Shown here: in pieces, positions 10,134 to 22,945 of the stretch
How positions within the stretch are numbered: the first letter of the stretch is position 1
Layout: every line of letters begins with the position of its first letter
Source: Ciona savignyi
Taxonomy: Eukaryota; Chordata; Ascidiacea; Phlebobranchia; Cionidae
Length of the DNA stretch: 64,000 nt
Assembly: GCA_000149265.1 (NCBI GenBank)
Contig: CH003232.1
Span: 1,281,017-1,345,016, forward strand
Direction: 5' to 3'
Translations under genes and position numbers: made by a program
Notes under the pieces: generated by a model
What the model saw: only the letters and a program-made list of their open reading frames with translations
Databases searched by the model: none
What the model was told of the DNA's origin: nothing

Positions 10134-10744
10134 CAACTACTACCTTTCAAACAGTCCTTTCTTGTACAATTGACTACTTGTTCATAGTGGAAGCGAAACT
10201 TCATTGCCATGTTCTAACAGCAGCTTCCTATGTCGTCTTCTTATATTGCAGTCTGCTGTTTTCTATTTCCTCAAACCAGAAAAAGGTATAGACTCACAGA
10301 GTCACGACTTATAGATTTTGTAATTCAATTTGGTATCTCCAGAGCATTTAATTGCATGATTTTATACTCGGTAAGAACCGGGTTTTAAAACGTCTTTAAA
10401 GATTCGTGCTATAACACCTATTGTTAAATAGCGGGCAGTGAATTCCTTACATACATAGACAGTACGGTGCATCGAGGCAGAGACACCCTAAGAGAACGCG
10501 GTATTTTATCTTTTACGTCCAAATTAATTACGTCCCCGCACAAATTATCCTTAGTTCGGCCTAAACACATCTTTTACATTCATCCGCAAATTACTAATTG
10601 GTGCAACATATACCACATATTGTTATGCAGTGCTATCGATATCCAAGGTTTTAAAACTTGTAAAACACATTTTATACCAGACCTTGACTTGCAAAAGCAA
10701 GTAAATTATAAAATTCTTTATGCTTAAAACCCCACGAGTAAAAA
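10134..10744. other. No gene recognised
   Basis: AT-rich unassigned DNA. Short open frames on both strands lack coding features. Confidence 0.4.
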
Positions 10745-10925
10745 AAACACTATTGCAGTGTGTTGTGTATGTTTCACACGTTCCTTCAATTTGGAACCCA
10801 TTAATATATTGCGTTGACGCAATGTCCGTTAAGTGCTTTGCCCAAGGACACAAACGACGGGCTAGCGACCAGTTTCGTAACTGCAACCTTTCAGGTGAAG
10901 GCGACACACTAATCCATTGGAATAC
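10745..10925 (-). mobile_element. SINE-A fragment
   Basis: Reverse-oriented, 5'-proximal two thirds of SINE-A ('acgttccttcaatttgg', 'aatgtccgttaagtgctttgcccaagg', 'ctagcgaccagtttcg'). The tail is missing. Confidence 0.75.
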
Positions 10926-10962
10926 TATGTCGGATAAATTAGAATTAAGCATTTTTGTCCGG

Positions 10963-11257
10963 CACATTGGTCTAACGGTTAAATGCGTCGCCTTTCAATC
11001 GAAAGGTTGCAAGTGCGAAACTGGCCGTTAGCTAGTAGGTTGTGTCCTTGGGAAAGGCACTTTACGGAAATTGCCTGAACCCAGCGGATTAATGGGTTCT
11101 ACCAAACTGAAGGAACGTATCTATCATATACAACACACTGCAATAGCTCCGGTAACCCTACGATGGGCGCGAGGTGATCTGACGATTACCCGTGTGATAA
11201 CCCCCTTGGTTTTCCCATTCACGGGGATAAAGATGAATATCCTATACTATCCTATGT
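10963..11257 (+). mobile_element. SINE-A, full-length copy
   Basis: Has the box A-like TGGTCTAACGGTTAAATGCG, the CTTTCAATCGAAAG arm, box B-like region, body and the ATGAATATCCTATACTATCC tail. One of the best copies for defining the family. Confidence 0.9.
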
Positions 11258-12025
11258 ATGATATATTACTTTCATTCCCATTTGATAGATTGAAACTTTA
11301 AAATTTTCCACGGGCAAACGTTTGGAGAATTTGTGATCAAAACACTCTATTTTAATTAATCTGCTCGCAACGAAGTGTTTCCTTTAAAGGAAAGAGATGT
11401 CTGGGCTACATTGGAAGAACGCATCCTTTATTAAGAAATATTTATGCAAAACGTGATTCAACTAGCATCGATAATATTTCCATGTTTCATGACCAATGAA
11501 CCTATGGAAACAAGCCAATAATATGATCTCGATTCGTAATTGCGACTATTTCAATTACAGCATTTTAATCTTAAGTCAAGTCGGTGGATGTTAAACGCGA
11601 GTTTTAATATCAATACAAATATATAGGCAGTTTAGCACGATGTATGCAGTACATTAATAGCTTAAAATACGTTAAGCTATAATTAATAATAAATAACCAA
11701 TGTTTAACATAGGTAAACAATCAGCCTTAAATGGTGGTTTACATGTATAAAAACTGAACGAATTTGGTCTGCTGATGAATAGTCAAACCAAGAATTAAAA
11801 CTGTTTTCGAGAACAGGCGAAACTTTCGTTGCTACTGCTTCTTTCTCAAGGGCCAAATCATAATTACGTTTACCATTTAATGCAATAGGTGTTAATATAA
11901 TGACTAGTTGGTAAACATATTGTACAAAATATTAGAATTATACCAGTAAGGTATGATTCTATCTCCCATTTCCACTTGATGTCGCCACAGCATTTATAGG
12001 AAGCAGGATTTAAGAACGTTTGTGT
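11258..12025. other. No gene recognised
   Basis: AT-rich, no open frame of note, no repeat recognised. Confidence 0.45.
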
Positions 12026-12282
12026 GGTTGTACGGTCGTGTGGCAGAATGGTTAACGCGACCGATACATATACCGACTCTTATACAAAATAACGATCCTA
12101 GTGACGAGCCCATAAAGGGTTCGGAACATGGCTCGGTAAAAAAAAAACGTTTGTGTGGCTATGTACGGTCGTGTGGCCGAATGGTTAACGCGACCGATAG
12201 ATGATACCAACTCTTATACAAAAAAAAACGGTTCTAGTGACGAGCCTATCATGAGTTCGAAACTTGGCTCGGTAAAAAAAGT
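12026..12282 (+). mobile_element. SINE-B, two tandem tRNA-like copies
   Basis: Two copies (about 12026-12150 and 12163-12282) of a short tRNA-like repeat. Each has GTGTGGC(C/A)GAATGGTTAACGCG (box A-like), a spacer with ACTCTTATACAAAA, then GAG(T)TCG(A/G)A.C.TGGCTCGG (box B-like) and an A-run. The spacing is too long and the stems too poor for a working tRNA, so I call it a tRNA-derived SINE. Confidence 0.7.
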
Positions 12283-12771
12283 GGCTAAACGGTACACTAA
12301 AATATAAATTAGGACATAAGAGAGTTAGGTATAAACATTGGGTTGGAGATAGTTAGTTGTGGGTTTGAGATTAATGTTTAGGACAGGATAAAAATCATCC
12401 TTCTCTCTTTCCCTCCTTTTAGTGTTTATAATACACGACCACATTGTACAGTACCATGTCTCCAAGCACAACTTAGAAGAGCACATGTTATATAATGAAA
12501 AATGTCCACTTGCTTAACAATACCTTTTTTAGGTAAAAATTTATATATAAACTGGCAACGTTAATCATACCATAATTTACTTTATTGCGGCCACAAACAC
12601 GCATTCCTCCGCGAATATACACTTTTTAAAACTTGGCCTGGCATACAAAAAATCAAATGGGATGTTATACCAATCATTTTGTTGCCAAAAGTATTATTTA
12701 CTATTTAAGGTTTCGCACCCATTACCGGGGTCGTAAATAAGATCGTTTTGCATATGGACCCAAGCGATTAA

Positions 12772-13038
12772 TTAAAACTTTTCAATTTCGCTGAACTTGG
12801 AAACTTTAACAAACACATCCTGTTTCAAGTCATTAAACTGTTTGAAGTAAAGTGTCTCCATTACAATAAGGGAATGATTAAACACGCCTGCTTGCGCGGC
12901 AATATACATTTCATGAAATATAATAGGACTAACTTGACTTTTATTGATTGATGCTCCGCAGTTATAGTATTTGCTGGTTGCTTGGTTCAACAACTCGTCT
13001 TGGTTGTTTGGTTCGTTTGCTCTTTTATTTGAAATACA
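12772..13038 (-). CDS. Unassigned open frame, possible terminal exon
   Basis: The minus strand is open for about 85 codons ending in TAA at 12772. The composition is protein-like (contains FHEMYIAAQAGVFNHSLIVM and ends KFSEIEKF). There is no good ATG near the start and no clear family. If real it would be a last exon. Could equally be chance. Confidence 0.25.
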   Translation of the reverse strand, partial: CISNKRANEPNNQDELLNQATSKYYNCGASINKSQVSPIIFHEMYIAAQAGVFNHSLIVMETLYFKQFNDLKQDVFVKVSKFSEIEKF

Positions 13039-13880
13039 GTTTTATACAAAAGAATATAAATTAAAAAAACAAAACTTTTAATTTAACAATATCGAGACGC
13101 AAAACTATACTTACTCTATTGGCTTTAGCTTGATATAAAATCAGCAAATCGATTTTAACTATTTGTTTCACTATTTATTTCTAAAGAACGAAGTATAGTA
13201 CAAGTAAGTGTAAGAACTGAACCGCTGTAACACAAATTATGAAGTATCAAAGTCAAACCAATACAGGAAAAGCGAAACGCGTGATTGGGCGACGAAACTC
13301 AATAAGCAAATCATAGAAATAGTATTAATCAAATGTCAAGTTCAAATTAGTGATTGTCCAGAAATGCAACTGCTAACCAACTGCATCTAATGCAACTGTC
13401 ACATTTGTGTCGTATTATGTTTACGTCGTTTGATGTTTGGATTGTGTTTTGAGCGACATCCATTGTTTGCCCCTGATGCTAGACCTGGCAATCCCAATAA
13501 TTCAAAGTTGTTTGTGATGTCACAAAAACTTGACTAATTTATCTTATTTCCTCGTGTCATTTTTTTCTATTTGAATAAGTACTGAACGGTTAACAGAAAG
13601 TATTGTTAATGAAGCTGATTGAATTGATTTACTAATTTGACATACCTGCTACGATACTCAGTTAGTGGGCAACATTTTTTTTTCACTTTTACTAATTATT
13701 AATATTCCTGACGCCATATTGATTGTGTTTATTTCGTTTATAGAAAACGATCATTAAACACCGGTAAGAAAGTGTTGTGCGCGTCTTACTTGACAATACT
13801 AAGGAAAACTTTAAACGCACCACTAGTGTAGCAATTCTGGACAAAGGCATGTTCGCTCACATAGAAGAATTTACAGCAAC
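13039..13880. other. No gene recognised
   Basis: AT-rich DNA without recognisable genes or repeats, apart from a decayed tRNA-like patch beginning near 13885. Confidence 0.45.
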
Positions 13881-13980
13881 TGTTAACCAATTGCATCGGT
13901 TAGTCTGGTGGGCCTTTCAGCAGAAGTGTTGCAGATTCGAATCTGGTCCCTAGGTAGTCGACTGTGGCCTTCGGCATAAC

Positions 13981-14232
13981 ACTTAACGGTTATTGGTCTA
14001 GCGGTTAAGTGCGTCGCCTTTCAATCGAAAGGTTGCAGGTGCAAAACTGGTCGCTAGCTAGTCGGCTGTGGGCAAGGCACTTTACGGACATTGCCTGAAC
14101 CCAGCGGATTAATGAGTTCTATACCAAATTGAAGGAACGTGACGATGGGCGCGAGGTGATCTGACGATTGACCGTGTGATACACCCTTGGTTTTCCCATT
14201 CACGGGGATAAAGATGAATATCCTATCCTATT
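13981..14232 (+). mobile_element. SINE-A copy
   Basis: Full head (TTGGTCTAGCGGTTAAGTGCG and the CTTTCAATCGAAAG arm) through the TATCCTATTG tail, with an internal deletion after 'gaaggaacgtg'. Confidence 0.85.
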
Positions 14233-14234
14233 GC

Positions 14235-14418
14235 CTTAACCCAGAGAAATAATGGGTTCTACCAACTTAAAGAAACTACTATATCATACACAATACACTG
14301 CAATTGCTCTGGTAATCCGACGGTGGGTGCGAGGTGACCCAACGATTGCGCGTGTGTTAACGCGCCTTGCGTTTTTTCCATTTAAGAGGATAAACATCAA
14401 TAAACTATCCTATTCTAC
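14235..14418 (+). mobile_element. SINE-A 3' half
   Basis: Second, more diverged SINE-A 3' half directly following the copy at 13981-14232. Confidence 0.75.
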
Positions 14419-14751
14419 CTGTTGCTCTATCCAAAAAAATATTTTTTATCACATTTTAAAATTTATAGAGCCCATTTTTATTTCTTTGAATATGTTGTAG
14501 CCTTTTTAAATAACTTTAATTTTATGTATTATTTATATACAATAACCGCGTCGCTCTAAAGCGGGCTTGATGGTGCAATGTTTGGAGATAAATTAAGTCA
14601 ATAGAGGAAAATATAATGCAAAGAAACAATATAATAATAAGTATTATGATGCTACCAAGTGAGAAAAGATGATTCGCAATGGTTCATACTATGAAAGAGA
14701 CCTGATATAAAGACGAATATATCATAATTTCTCACTTCTGTGAATTTAAAA
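14419..14751. other. No gene recognised
   Basis: AT-rich, nothing recognised. Confidence 0.4.
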
Positions 14752-15155
14752 TTATAAAGAATAAAACAAGTGTAATCTTGAAAGAAAACTAGAAACCGGA
14801 TCTAAAGCAAATATGATTCCAGAAATAATTTTTAAGCAGCTAAAGAACCAGAGATTTGTAAAATGTAAGGCATACTTTCTTCCGTGCTTTTGAATCTTCC
14901 GATTCGTATGGGATCCATAATAATTGCTAGAAAAAAATCGTTTTACACAGCACTGAAAACGGATACGGCACAGACACCAATACGGGTTTAAGTTGGAACG
15001 CTGGGTACACACCAACTGTTTTAGTTCGTTTGTTTAATCCAACTAGGTCCTAGTACAAGTCCTCTCTTCAACAACGGACTATTAACAATTCGATCTCCTA
15101 CTTTTATTGTTATTTCTTTTCCGCATTTATTGTACCAACCGTCCAATCTGTATAA
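14752..15155 (-). pseudogene. FUT8-like copy E: broken last exon with its 3' flank
   Basis: Bases 14925-15155 match the last exon of the FUT8-like genes on the minus strand. The acceptor-proximal IGRLVQ-type start is near 15150 and the VGDRI and KRTK.VG.YPAF parts follow. The middle (about the HEV to CEM stretch, some 150 bases) is deleted, and frameshifts are present. Bases 14752-14925 match the 3' flank found at 39741-39920 beyond copy C, so E is nearer to C than to its neighbour A. No other exon of this copy is seen. Confidence 0.8.
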
Positions 15156-15239
15156 GAGAAATGCGTCTAAATTTCACCCTACGATCATTTGTCCCTTGAT
15201 TATCTCGCAAATACGCAACGGAGCGTTTTAACACAGGAA

Positions 15240-15415
15240 ATTGTCATATTACCTCTCGCCCATACACAGATTACCGGAGCTATTGCACTGTGTTGACGTT
15301 ATTTAACTTTTAAGAGAACCATTTAACCTACTGGTTCAGGCAATGTCCGTTAAGTACCTTTTCCAAGAGAACAACCGACAACTAACGAGCAGTTTCGAAT
15401 CTGCAACTCCATTTT
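15240..15415 (-). mobile_element. SINE-A fragment
   Basis: Diverged reverse copy ('ggagctattgcactgtgttg', 'caggcaatgtccgttaagtacc', 'cgagcagtttcgaatctgcaac'). Confidence 0.65.
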
Positions 15416-16274
15416 GGCTTCCAATTTTATATTATTTTTTAAGTACAAAGATCAAACGCAATAAAATATCGTTTCGTTTTTATATTGTGTACATTACCTA
15501 AACTAAATTTTACCAACATAACTAAAATATTCCTATCCCGATTGATCGCAAATTACAGCTGTGCACCAAGAATGAAACTGTGCACCAACAATGAAAAAAT
15601 TCTGTAACCATGTTATAAAAATTGGCTGGTCGTTTTGCTTTGCTATACGACATCGTTTTCAACCATTAAATTCGGATAGGACTCAGGCATCAGTTCGGTT
15701 TTAACTTTAAACGCTGGATACATTCCAACTTGTTTAGTTCGTTGGTTAATTCCACCTAGCATAATTCCTCTCTTCATCATCGGATAATTTTTAATTCGAT
15801 CCCCTACTTTCATTGTCATTTCACAACTACCGTCGGTATGTCTTCGAGCCTTTCGGCCGCAAGGGACGGACGGGGTGTGGTCAAGTAGAACTTCGTGGAC
15901 AATGTCTCTGCCGCCAATTGCGTGATATGAACAGTCAAGATTGGCAGAAAGAAACGTCGCATCCTGTGATGAAGTTTGCCGCATTTGATGTACCAACATT
16001 CCAATCTGTATGAGAGAAATGTGTCGAAATGTTAGTCTTTTCCCATCTTTCCCTTGAATGTACACATATTATTATGTTAACCCACACTTTAACTGTGGGA
16101 TCATCAGCGTAAAACCATTTAAATCAGCTGCTATTTAATTAGTTGTACCATTAAGAATTGCAATTATCAGTTTTTGTCTAAACACAATGGTATAATAGAA
16201 GAGACAAATCTACAGCAATTCCTTCACGGTGTTTAACACTTTACAATAGCTTTTTAAGCCCAAAGGTCCTACAG

Positions 16275-16375
16275 ATTAGTCAGGTGGGTTAATGCGTCGA
16301 ATACCAGCCGATGGTTTGCAGGTACGAAACTGGTCGCTAGCTAGTTGGCTGTGTCCTTGGGCAGACTCAACTAAG
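16275..16375 (+). mobile_element. SINE-A head fragment in intron 8 of copy A
   Basis: Partial head and 'actggtcgctagctagttggctgtgtccttgggca' only. Inside copy A. Confidence 0.6.
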
Positions 16376-16667
16376 GGCGTGTTAATGCGACACATTAACG
16401 GTTAATAATAAATCCATCAATATATTTGGCCAGATAATAGGATGTGACCATTTTACATGTCCCAACAGCCAGATATACAGGCCTACTAACGTTTGATGAC
16501 ATTGTAAAGACAACATAATCACATTCCCGCAAGAGAAATATATCCTTCACGATACCAAACAAACCATTTTTGGTGTATCTTGAATTTACACCAGCACTTG
16601 CAGACTCTCCGCATATGAACTGGTAGTTTGGGTACCTGTTGCGAGTATTAGTTTTTTAAAAACATTT

Positions 16668-16915
16668 AATCGTTTAGCTTGGTGGGTAAATGCGTTGCCT
16701 TTTGCCAAAGGTTTTCAAATTCGTAACTGGTCGCTAGCTAGTCGATTTTGTCCTTGGACAAGGCATTTAGGGGATATTGCCTTACCCAGAGACTAGATAG
16801 GTTCTACTAAAACCAACTAAGGAATGTCTTTTAAAAATACAACACATTGCAATAGCTTCGGTAACCCGACGCAAGGTAATCTGAAATTTGAAGGGATAAA
16901 CATGAATATCCTCTA
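16668..16915 (+). mobile_element. SINE-A subfamily copy in intron 7 of copy A
   Basis: Diverged SINE-A (starts near GCTTGGTGGGTAAATGCG, ends ACATGAATATCCTC). A matching copy lies at 32285-32515 in the same intron of copy B, so the insertion predates the A/B duplication. Confidence 0.75.
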
Positions 16916-18954
16916 CTATTTTGACATACTTAAGCATGATAAAGCTTCTGTGCGCACTTTGGCTTGAAGTTTTAGATAATATATGTAAATTGCCTTGCAT
17001 AACAACTTAAAAAAATAACACAGTTTTGTTTTAGATTAAGGAGGCAGGATAAAACGGAAACATGAGACAACAACTAACTTGCTCTTTGCCTCTTCCATTA
17101 TCGCTGGATCATCTGATGCTAGATATATTTTCCTCGACACATTTCCGTGCTGTATAACGTATTGGTCATACCAATTGATTGCGTATTCCATATAGGAATC
17201 TAAATCCTGGTAAACCACTTCTTGGATTTTATCCGTTCTTCTAACGTGAATTCTGAAATGGGGCATGTAGCCTACATGATTAAGTGGAATAAATTTACGC
17301 TTTTATCTTCGTAAATATAAAACGCAAAGGTCAAAACACCTTGCAACCAAATTGTTACCTAAATTATTGTTATGTGTTGTATGATGAAGACGTGCCTTAA
17401 GTTTTGGTAAAACCCATTATACACATTGGTTATACTTGTTTTGCGCCAGTGTTTTTGTTTAAATGTGTGATTTTGTCTTGGTGTCCTATAATCGTAACGA
17501 TGTTTTAAATAAATTTAGAATTTTGGGAGTAAATTGTACTTGTGTTAAAAATATCGGATTTTTAGTTTTATATATTTTATAAATAGTGACTTTAGGAATC
17601 GGACGTTACCACATGTACATACCTTGCATCATATTTTCAGAAACAAAATTGGCCGCATTAACCATTCGGCCACACGATCGATTTGCAAGACTACAATATG
17701 CTGTGTTTTTATTACTGAATATTTTACATACCCAACTATCGGATGACCGAAGCCTGATTTCGTCTTATAATCTTCAACTTCTTTCGACATAGACTCCTTC
17801 AATCGAAACATGTAGTTCTTCACATGACCCGTCCACCATGTCGTAGGGTCTGCTAGAATGAGCTTGATACGTGGTAGAAATTGACTGGGAACTGTGTTTG
17901 GCGCAAAAACCGACTTTTTGTAGCCAGTAACTTTGACGATTGGTGCGTCCGACGGTGTAGGATCAGTTTCCTAAGGGCCTGTGTGTGTCGTTCAAGTAAA
18001 AGTCGTTTGACGACGGTTATATTATATATACGTATTTATTAATCCCAACCAAAGATTTTTTTAGGAACACCATAGGGGGTAGGTACTGTAGGGTTACTGG
18101 TGATAAGGATTTTAAACGTTTTTGTGCTATACTCTGTATGTTAAAACACAATATAAACACTGGGTCATTGTTTGCTGGCAAACAATTTGCTAGTACTTTA
18201 AATTTCAAACACAGCTTGTTCCCACAAGTAAAATTAACATTAAAATAAAATTTCCATAGTACAAAATTTCACAAACAAACTATTTGTTAAATGGTAAAAA
18301 ACAGAATGCAAACACAAATTAAATATACATTTGTCGTAAGATCTCTGTATGTATTCTATTCCAGGAACGAAAACAATAAATAAGTCATTAAAAACCATCC
18401 GCCAATTTGGGATGTCCCTTTCCGCATAAAACAAGAATACAGAACTATATCAAACAAAAATACTAAAAACCCCCAAATTGTTTTTGGTACAAATCTTTGT
18501 CAAATATATATATGAAAAAAATTATAGCCTTTTTAACAGTTTAACACGTTAGGAATCAACTGACTTCTCAAATTTAGCAGGAAATACTTTTATTTATAAA
18601 CTCACTACGCCACTCCGGAGCTGATGCCAATTCTATATTATAACTTTGGCAATGACTTAGATTCTTTATTGCGTCTTGAATTCCAGGATAATCTGTGACC
18701 TGGTTGAGACCCCAGATCATAACTCGGTTGGTCCCGAGAGCTATGAAGAAACACATACTATAATGGTACATCATACACCCGAGTCCACAATGGTACTTCA
18801 CGTTGCAGAAGAGCTTTTTCGCAGAAGAACAGTCTGAAGGGTTCTATTAAAAAAATATATTTAATACACACCAAGAAATGGTTTAATTTTGTTCAACAAG
18901 TACATATTTTAGACTACTTAATGCGAATTTGTATACGAGCCATGTATAGAGCCT

Positions 18955-19105
18955 ATATTGTGTCCTTGAACAAGGCACTTAGCGAACGTTGCCTGAACAC
19001 AGTGGAATGATCGGTGCTACTAGTCTAATGGTTACCCGTGTGAGAAGGCCCATTGCGTTTTTTTTAGTATCAAAGATGAAACATAAACATCCTATCCTAT
19101 ATCCT
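18955..19105 (+). mobile_element. SINE-A fragment in intron 4 of copy A
   Basis: Body-plus-tail fragment ('gtccttgaacaaggcacttagcgaacgttgcctgaac' to 'catcctatcctat'). The same insertion is at 34705-34855 in copy B. Confidence 0.75.
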
Positions 19106-19344
19106 CCACATAACAAATAAATAACAAATTCTAAATACTTGGCTGTTCGATATAAAGGAGAATGCAAGAGCATTAAGTTTTTCAAGTTCTTGTTGCTTTT
19201 CACGAAATGCAGTCGAATAAAGCTTTTCAATGTCAGAGTAGATCACCCTGGTATCACGTATTGTAATAATTATTTTTAAACATAGGGGTATGTTATATGA
19301 CGGATATTAATGTTTATCCCCGTTAATCGCTAAACAAAAGGGGC

Positions 19345-19490
19345 GTTAACGCACCCACCAGTCCAATGGGTTTGGGCAATGTCCGCTAAGTGGCTTGTTC
19401 AAGGACTCACTCGACAAGCTAGCTACCAGTTTCGTACTTGCAAGCCTTGGGCTGAAAGGCGACGCACTAACCCACCAAGATAATCGGTCG
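19345..19490 (-). mobile_element. SINE-A fragment in intron 3 of copy A
   Basis: Reverse fragment ('ccaatgggtttgggcaatgtccgctaagtggc', 'ctagctaccagtttcg', 'ggcgacgcactaaccca'). Shared with copy B at 35085-35240. Confidence 0.75.
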
Positions 19491-20389
19491 GACGAATAAA
19501 TGTACAGGTTAAGGTACAGGTGGACAAGAACTAGGATATTTATGTTTTTTCCTAGTGCGTGGAAAAGCACAAGAAGTCCTATCACACGTAGAATAGGAAT
19601 GTTATCACACTTGCATAAAAATACCTTATGCCAACGGTCGGTTTACCGGACTTATTGCATCATGTTAATTTTTAGATGTTGCAAATTGCCGTGCATATGA
19701 ATACAACTATGTAGAATTTTACAAAAAAAAATCGCACTTACTGCTGTAGTTGTATTCCTAGTCGTTTAAACAAATCTCTTTCCTCGAGTTCATTTTCGGG
19801 ATTTTTAGGGTGATAAATAAACAATTCTTCCAACATTTTACTATTTTGCATCAGTCTCATCAGCAAATCGTCATCGATGGAATAATATGAGATTGCTAAA
19901 AAAGAAGGTGTTTTTATTAGTAATTATTAAAATACCGCCACTTGTGTTTTTCCATGCATACGCCTAAACACGAACATCACATCCAAGCCTACAAACACAC
20001 ATTAGTATTGATGGGACAGATACAAGTTTGTTAATGCACAGCATAATATGTTATACTTGTGTTTTCCTGTTGGTTTTCTTTGTCAAGTTTCGCGCTTTTC
20101 TGGTAAAGCTTCACGAACTCTCTTGCTTGTGAAGAGGAATTCCTATAAGTATCAATTTCGGGCAAAAAAATTATTAAGAAAATACATTAAAATAATAGTC
20201 GTTTAGGTTTAGTTAATAATTATTTTTTTACATTAAAAACACACAACAAAATCTATAATAGGAAAGAAAGAAAAACAAAAATGAGGCAAACAAGAGTAGT
20301 TTAAACAATCTTACCATCAAATTAATTGGTTTACAACTAAAGAGAGTCACGTGTTTTACCTTCTCTATTTGTAAAACACACTTTGTATG

Positions 20390-21010
20390 GTAAACGTTTA
20401 TATACAAGCACAATTAGTGTAATGTTTAAACCATATACGTTTATGCAAGCACCATTGGTGTTATGTTTAAACCATATACGTTTATGCAAGCACCATTGGT
20501 GTTATGTTTAAACCATATACGTTTATGCAAGCCCAATTACTGTAATGTTTAAACCATATACGTTTATGCAAGCACAATTAGTGTAATGTTTAAACTATAT
20601 ACGTTCATGCAAGCACAGTTGGTGTAATGTTTAAATCATAAACGTTTATTCAAGCATAATTAGTGGTATGTTTAAACTATATACGTTTATGCAAGCACAA
20701 TTACTGTAATGTTTAAACCATATACGTTTATGCAAGCACAATTAGTGTAATGTTTAAACTATATACGTTCATGCAAGCACAGTTGGTGTAATGTTTAAAT
20801 CATAAACGTTTATGCAAGCATAATTAGTGGTATGTTTAAACTATATACGTTAATGCAAGCACAATTGGTGTAATGTTTAAATCATAAACGTTTATGCAAG
20901 CATAATTAGTGGTATGTTTAAACTATATACGTTAATGCAAGCACAATTGGTGTAATGTTTTAACCATATACGTTTATGCAAGTACACTTGGTATAATGTT
21001 TAAATTACCC
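20390..21010 (+). repeat. 41-base satellite block 1 in intron 1 of copy A
   Basis: About fifteen tandem units of roughly 41 bases built on ATGTTTAAACCATATACG and TTATGCAAGCACAATTAGTG. Each unit contains the palindrome GTTTAAAC or a near copy. Adjacent pairs around 20820-20960 are repeated as dimers. Only short chance reading frames occur. Confidence 0.92.
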
Positions 21011-21529
21011 TTTATTTTACGACAAACCTACTTAGACAATACATTCTATATTTAACTGTAAATATGACAAAGTAATAATAGTTGCAAAACATTCATTTTT
21101 ATGACATCATGGTAACCAGTAATTATTGTAAAGTACTTTCTGTCTCGACTGGTTGTTTAATACACAAAACTCACCTTAAGCTATCTAAGGCTTCTTTACA
21201 CTAAACCCTTTTACGTTAAGTCTAGACGAGTTTAGAAGTGTATTCAGTTTAGACCAGTGGATTTAGCACATGTTAAAGAAGGCTTACTTTGACATTTAGT
21301 TATGTTTACATAGCAAATGGGCAGAAATATGTTTTTCCAGGCTGTAGCTATAGGAAGCATATATAAAATCGGAAAGTAACTTACATGTATACAATGTGGA
21401 TATATTAAAATAATTTTTTTTATTAAATGGTCATACCAAAATAAACCGGACCTATTATCGAATCTTGGTTCGCTAACCTATTGAACACGGTTTTGTATGT
21501 TTGTATTCGGATGTTGCGTTAACGGTAAA

Positions 21530-22945
21530 CCATATGCGTTTACGCAAGCACAATTAGTGTAATGTTGAAACCACATACGTTTTTAAGCACAATTAGTGTA
21601 ATGTTTACACTATATACGTTTATGCAAGCACAATTGGTGAAGTGTTTAAACCACATACGTTTATTCAAGAACAATTAGTGTAATGTCTAAATCACATACG
21701 TTTATTCAAGCACAATTAGTATAATGTTTAAACTATATACATTTATGCAAACACAATTGATATAATGTTTAAACCATATACGTTTATGCAAGCACAATTA
21801 GTATTATGTTTAAACTACATACCTTTATGCAATCACAATTGGTATAATGTTTTAACCATATACGTTTTTAGGCATAATTAGTGTAATGTTTAAACTATAT
21901 ACGTTTATGCAAGCACAATTGATGTAATGTTGAAACCATAAACGTTTTGTAAGCACAATTAGTGAAATGTTTAAACTATATACGTTTATGCAAGCACAAT
22001 TGGTACAATGTTTAAACCATATACGTTTATTCAAGCAAAATTGGTGTAATGTTCAAACTATATACATTAATGAAATCACAATTGGTATAATGTTTGGACC
22101 ATATACGTTTATGCAAGCACGGTTAGTGTAATGTTTAAACCATATACGTTTATGCAAGCACAATTAGTGTAATGTTTAAACTTTATACGTTAATGCAAAC
22201 ACAAACCATATACGTTTATGCAAACACAATTATTGTACTTTCTCAAGCTCAAAGTTATATACGTTTATGCAAACACAACTGGTGTATTGTTTAAACCATA
22301 TACGTTTATGCAAGCACAATTGGTATAATGTTTAAACCACATACGTTTATGTAAGCACAATTAGTGTAATATTTAAACTATAAACGTTTATTCAAGCACA
22401 ATTAGTGTAATGTTAAAACCACATAAGTTTATTCAAGCACAATAAGTGTAATGTTTAAACCATATACGATTATGAAAGCACAATTAGTGTAATGTTTAAA
22501 CTGTATACGTTTATGCAAGCACAATTGGTATAATGTTTGAACCATATACGATTAAAAGCACAATTAGTGTAATGTTTAAACTGTATACGTTTATGCAAGC
22601 ACAATTGGTATAATGTTCAAACTATATACGATTATAAAAGCACAATTGGTATAATGTTTAACCCATATACGATTATGAAAGCACAATTAGTGTAATGTTT
22701 AAACTGTATACGTTTATGCAAGCACAATTGGTGTAATGTTAAAACCATATACGGTTATGCAAGCACAATTGGTATAATGTTTAACTTATATTCGTTTATG
22801 CAAGCAGAATTATTGTACTTTTTAAAACTCAAAACCATATACGTTAATGCAAGAACAATTGGTATAATGTTTAAACCACATACGTTTATGCAAGCACAAT
22901 TAGTGTAATATTTAAACTATGTACATTAATGGAAACACAATTGAT
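21530..22945 (+). repeat. 41-base satellite block 2 in intron 1 of copy A
   Basis: About 34 further units of the same satellite, more diverged, separated from block 1 by about 520 bases of unrelated AT-rich DNA (21011-21529). The homologous intron of B keeps about four units (36095-36245) and that of C about one (45985-46030). Confidence 0.92.

Noticed and set aside
12022-12204. 60-codon open frame across SINE-B
   Set aside because: It is formed by the two tRNA-like repeats and repeats itself with them; no coding signal.
20390-22945. Possible CRISPR-like array or repeat protein in the 41-base repeats
   Set aside because: Units are directly adjacent without unique spacers, diverge gradually and lie in an intron of a eukaryotic gene. 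The reading frames through them are short and arise from the periodic sequence.
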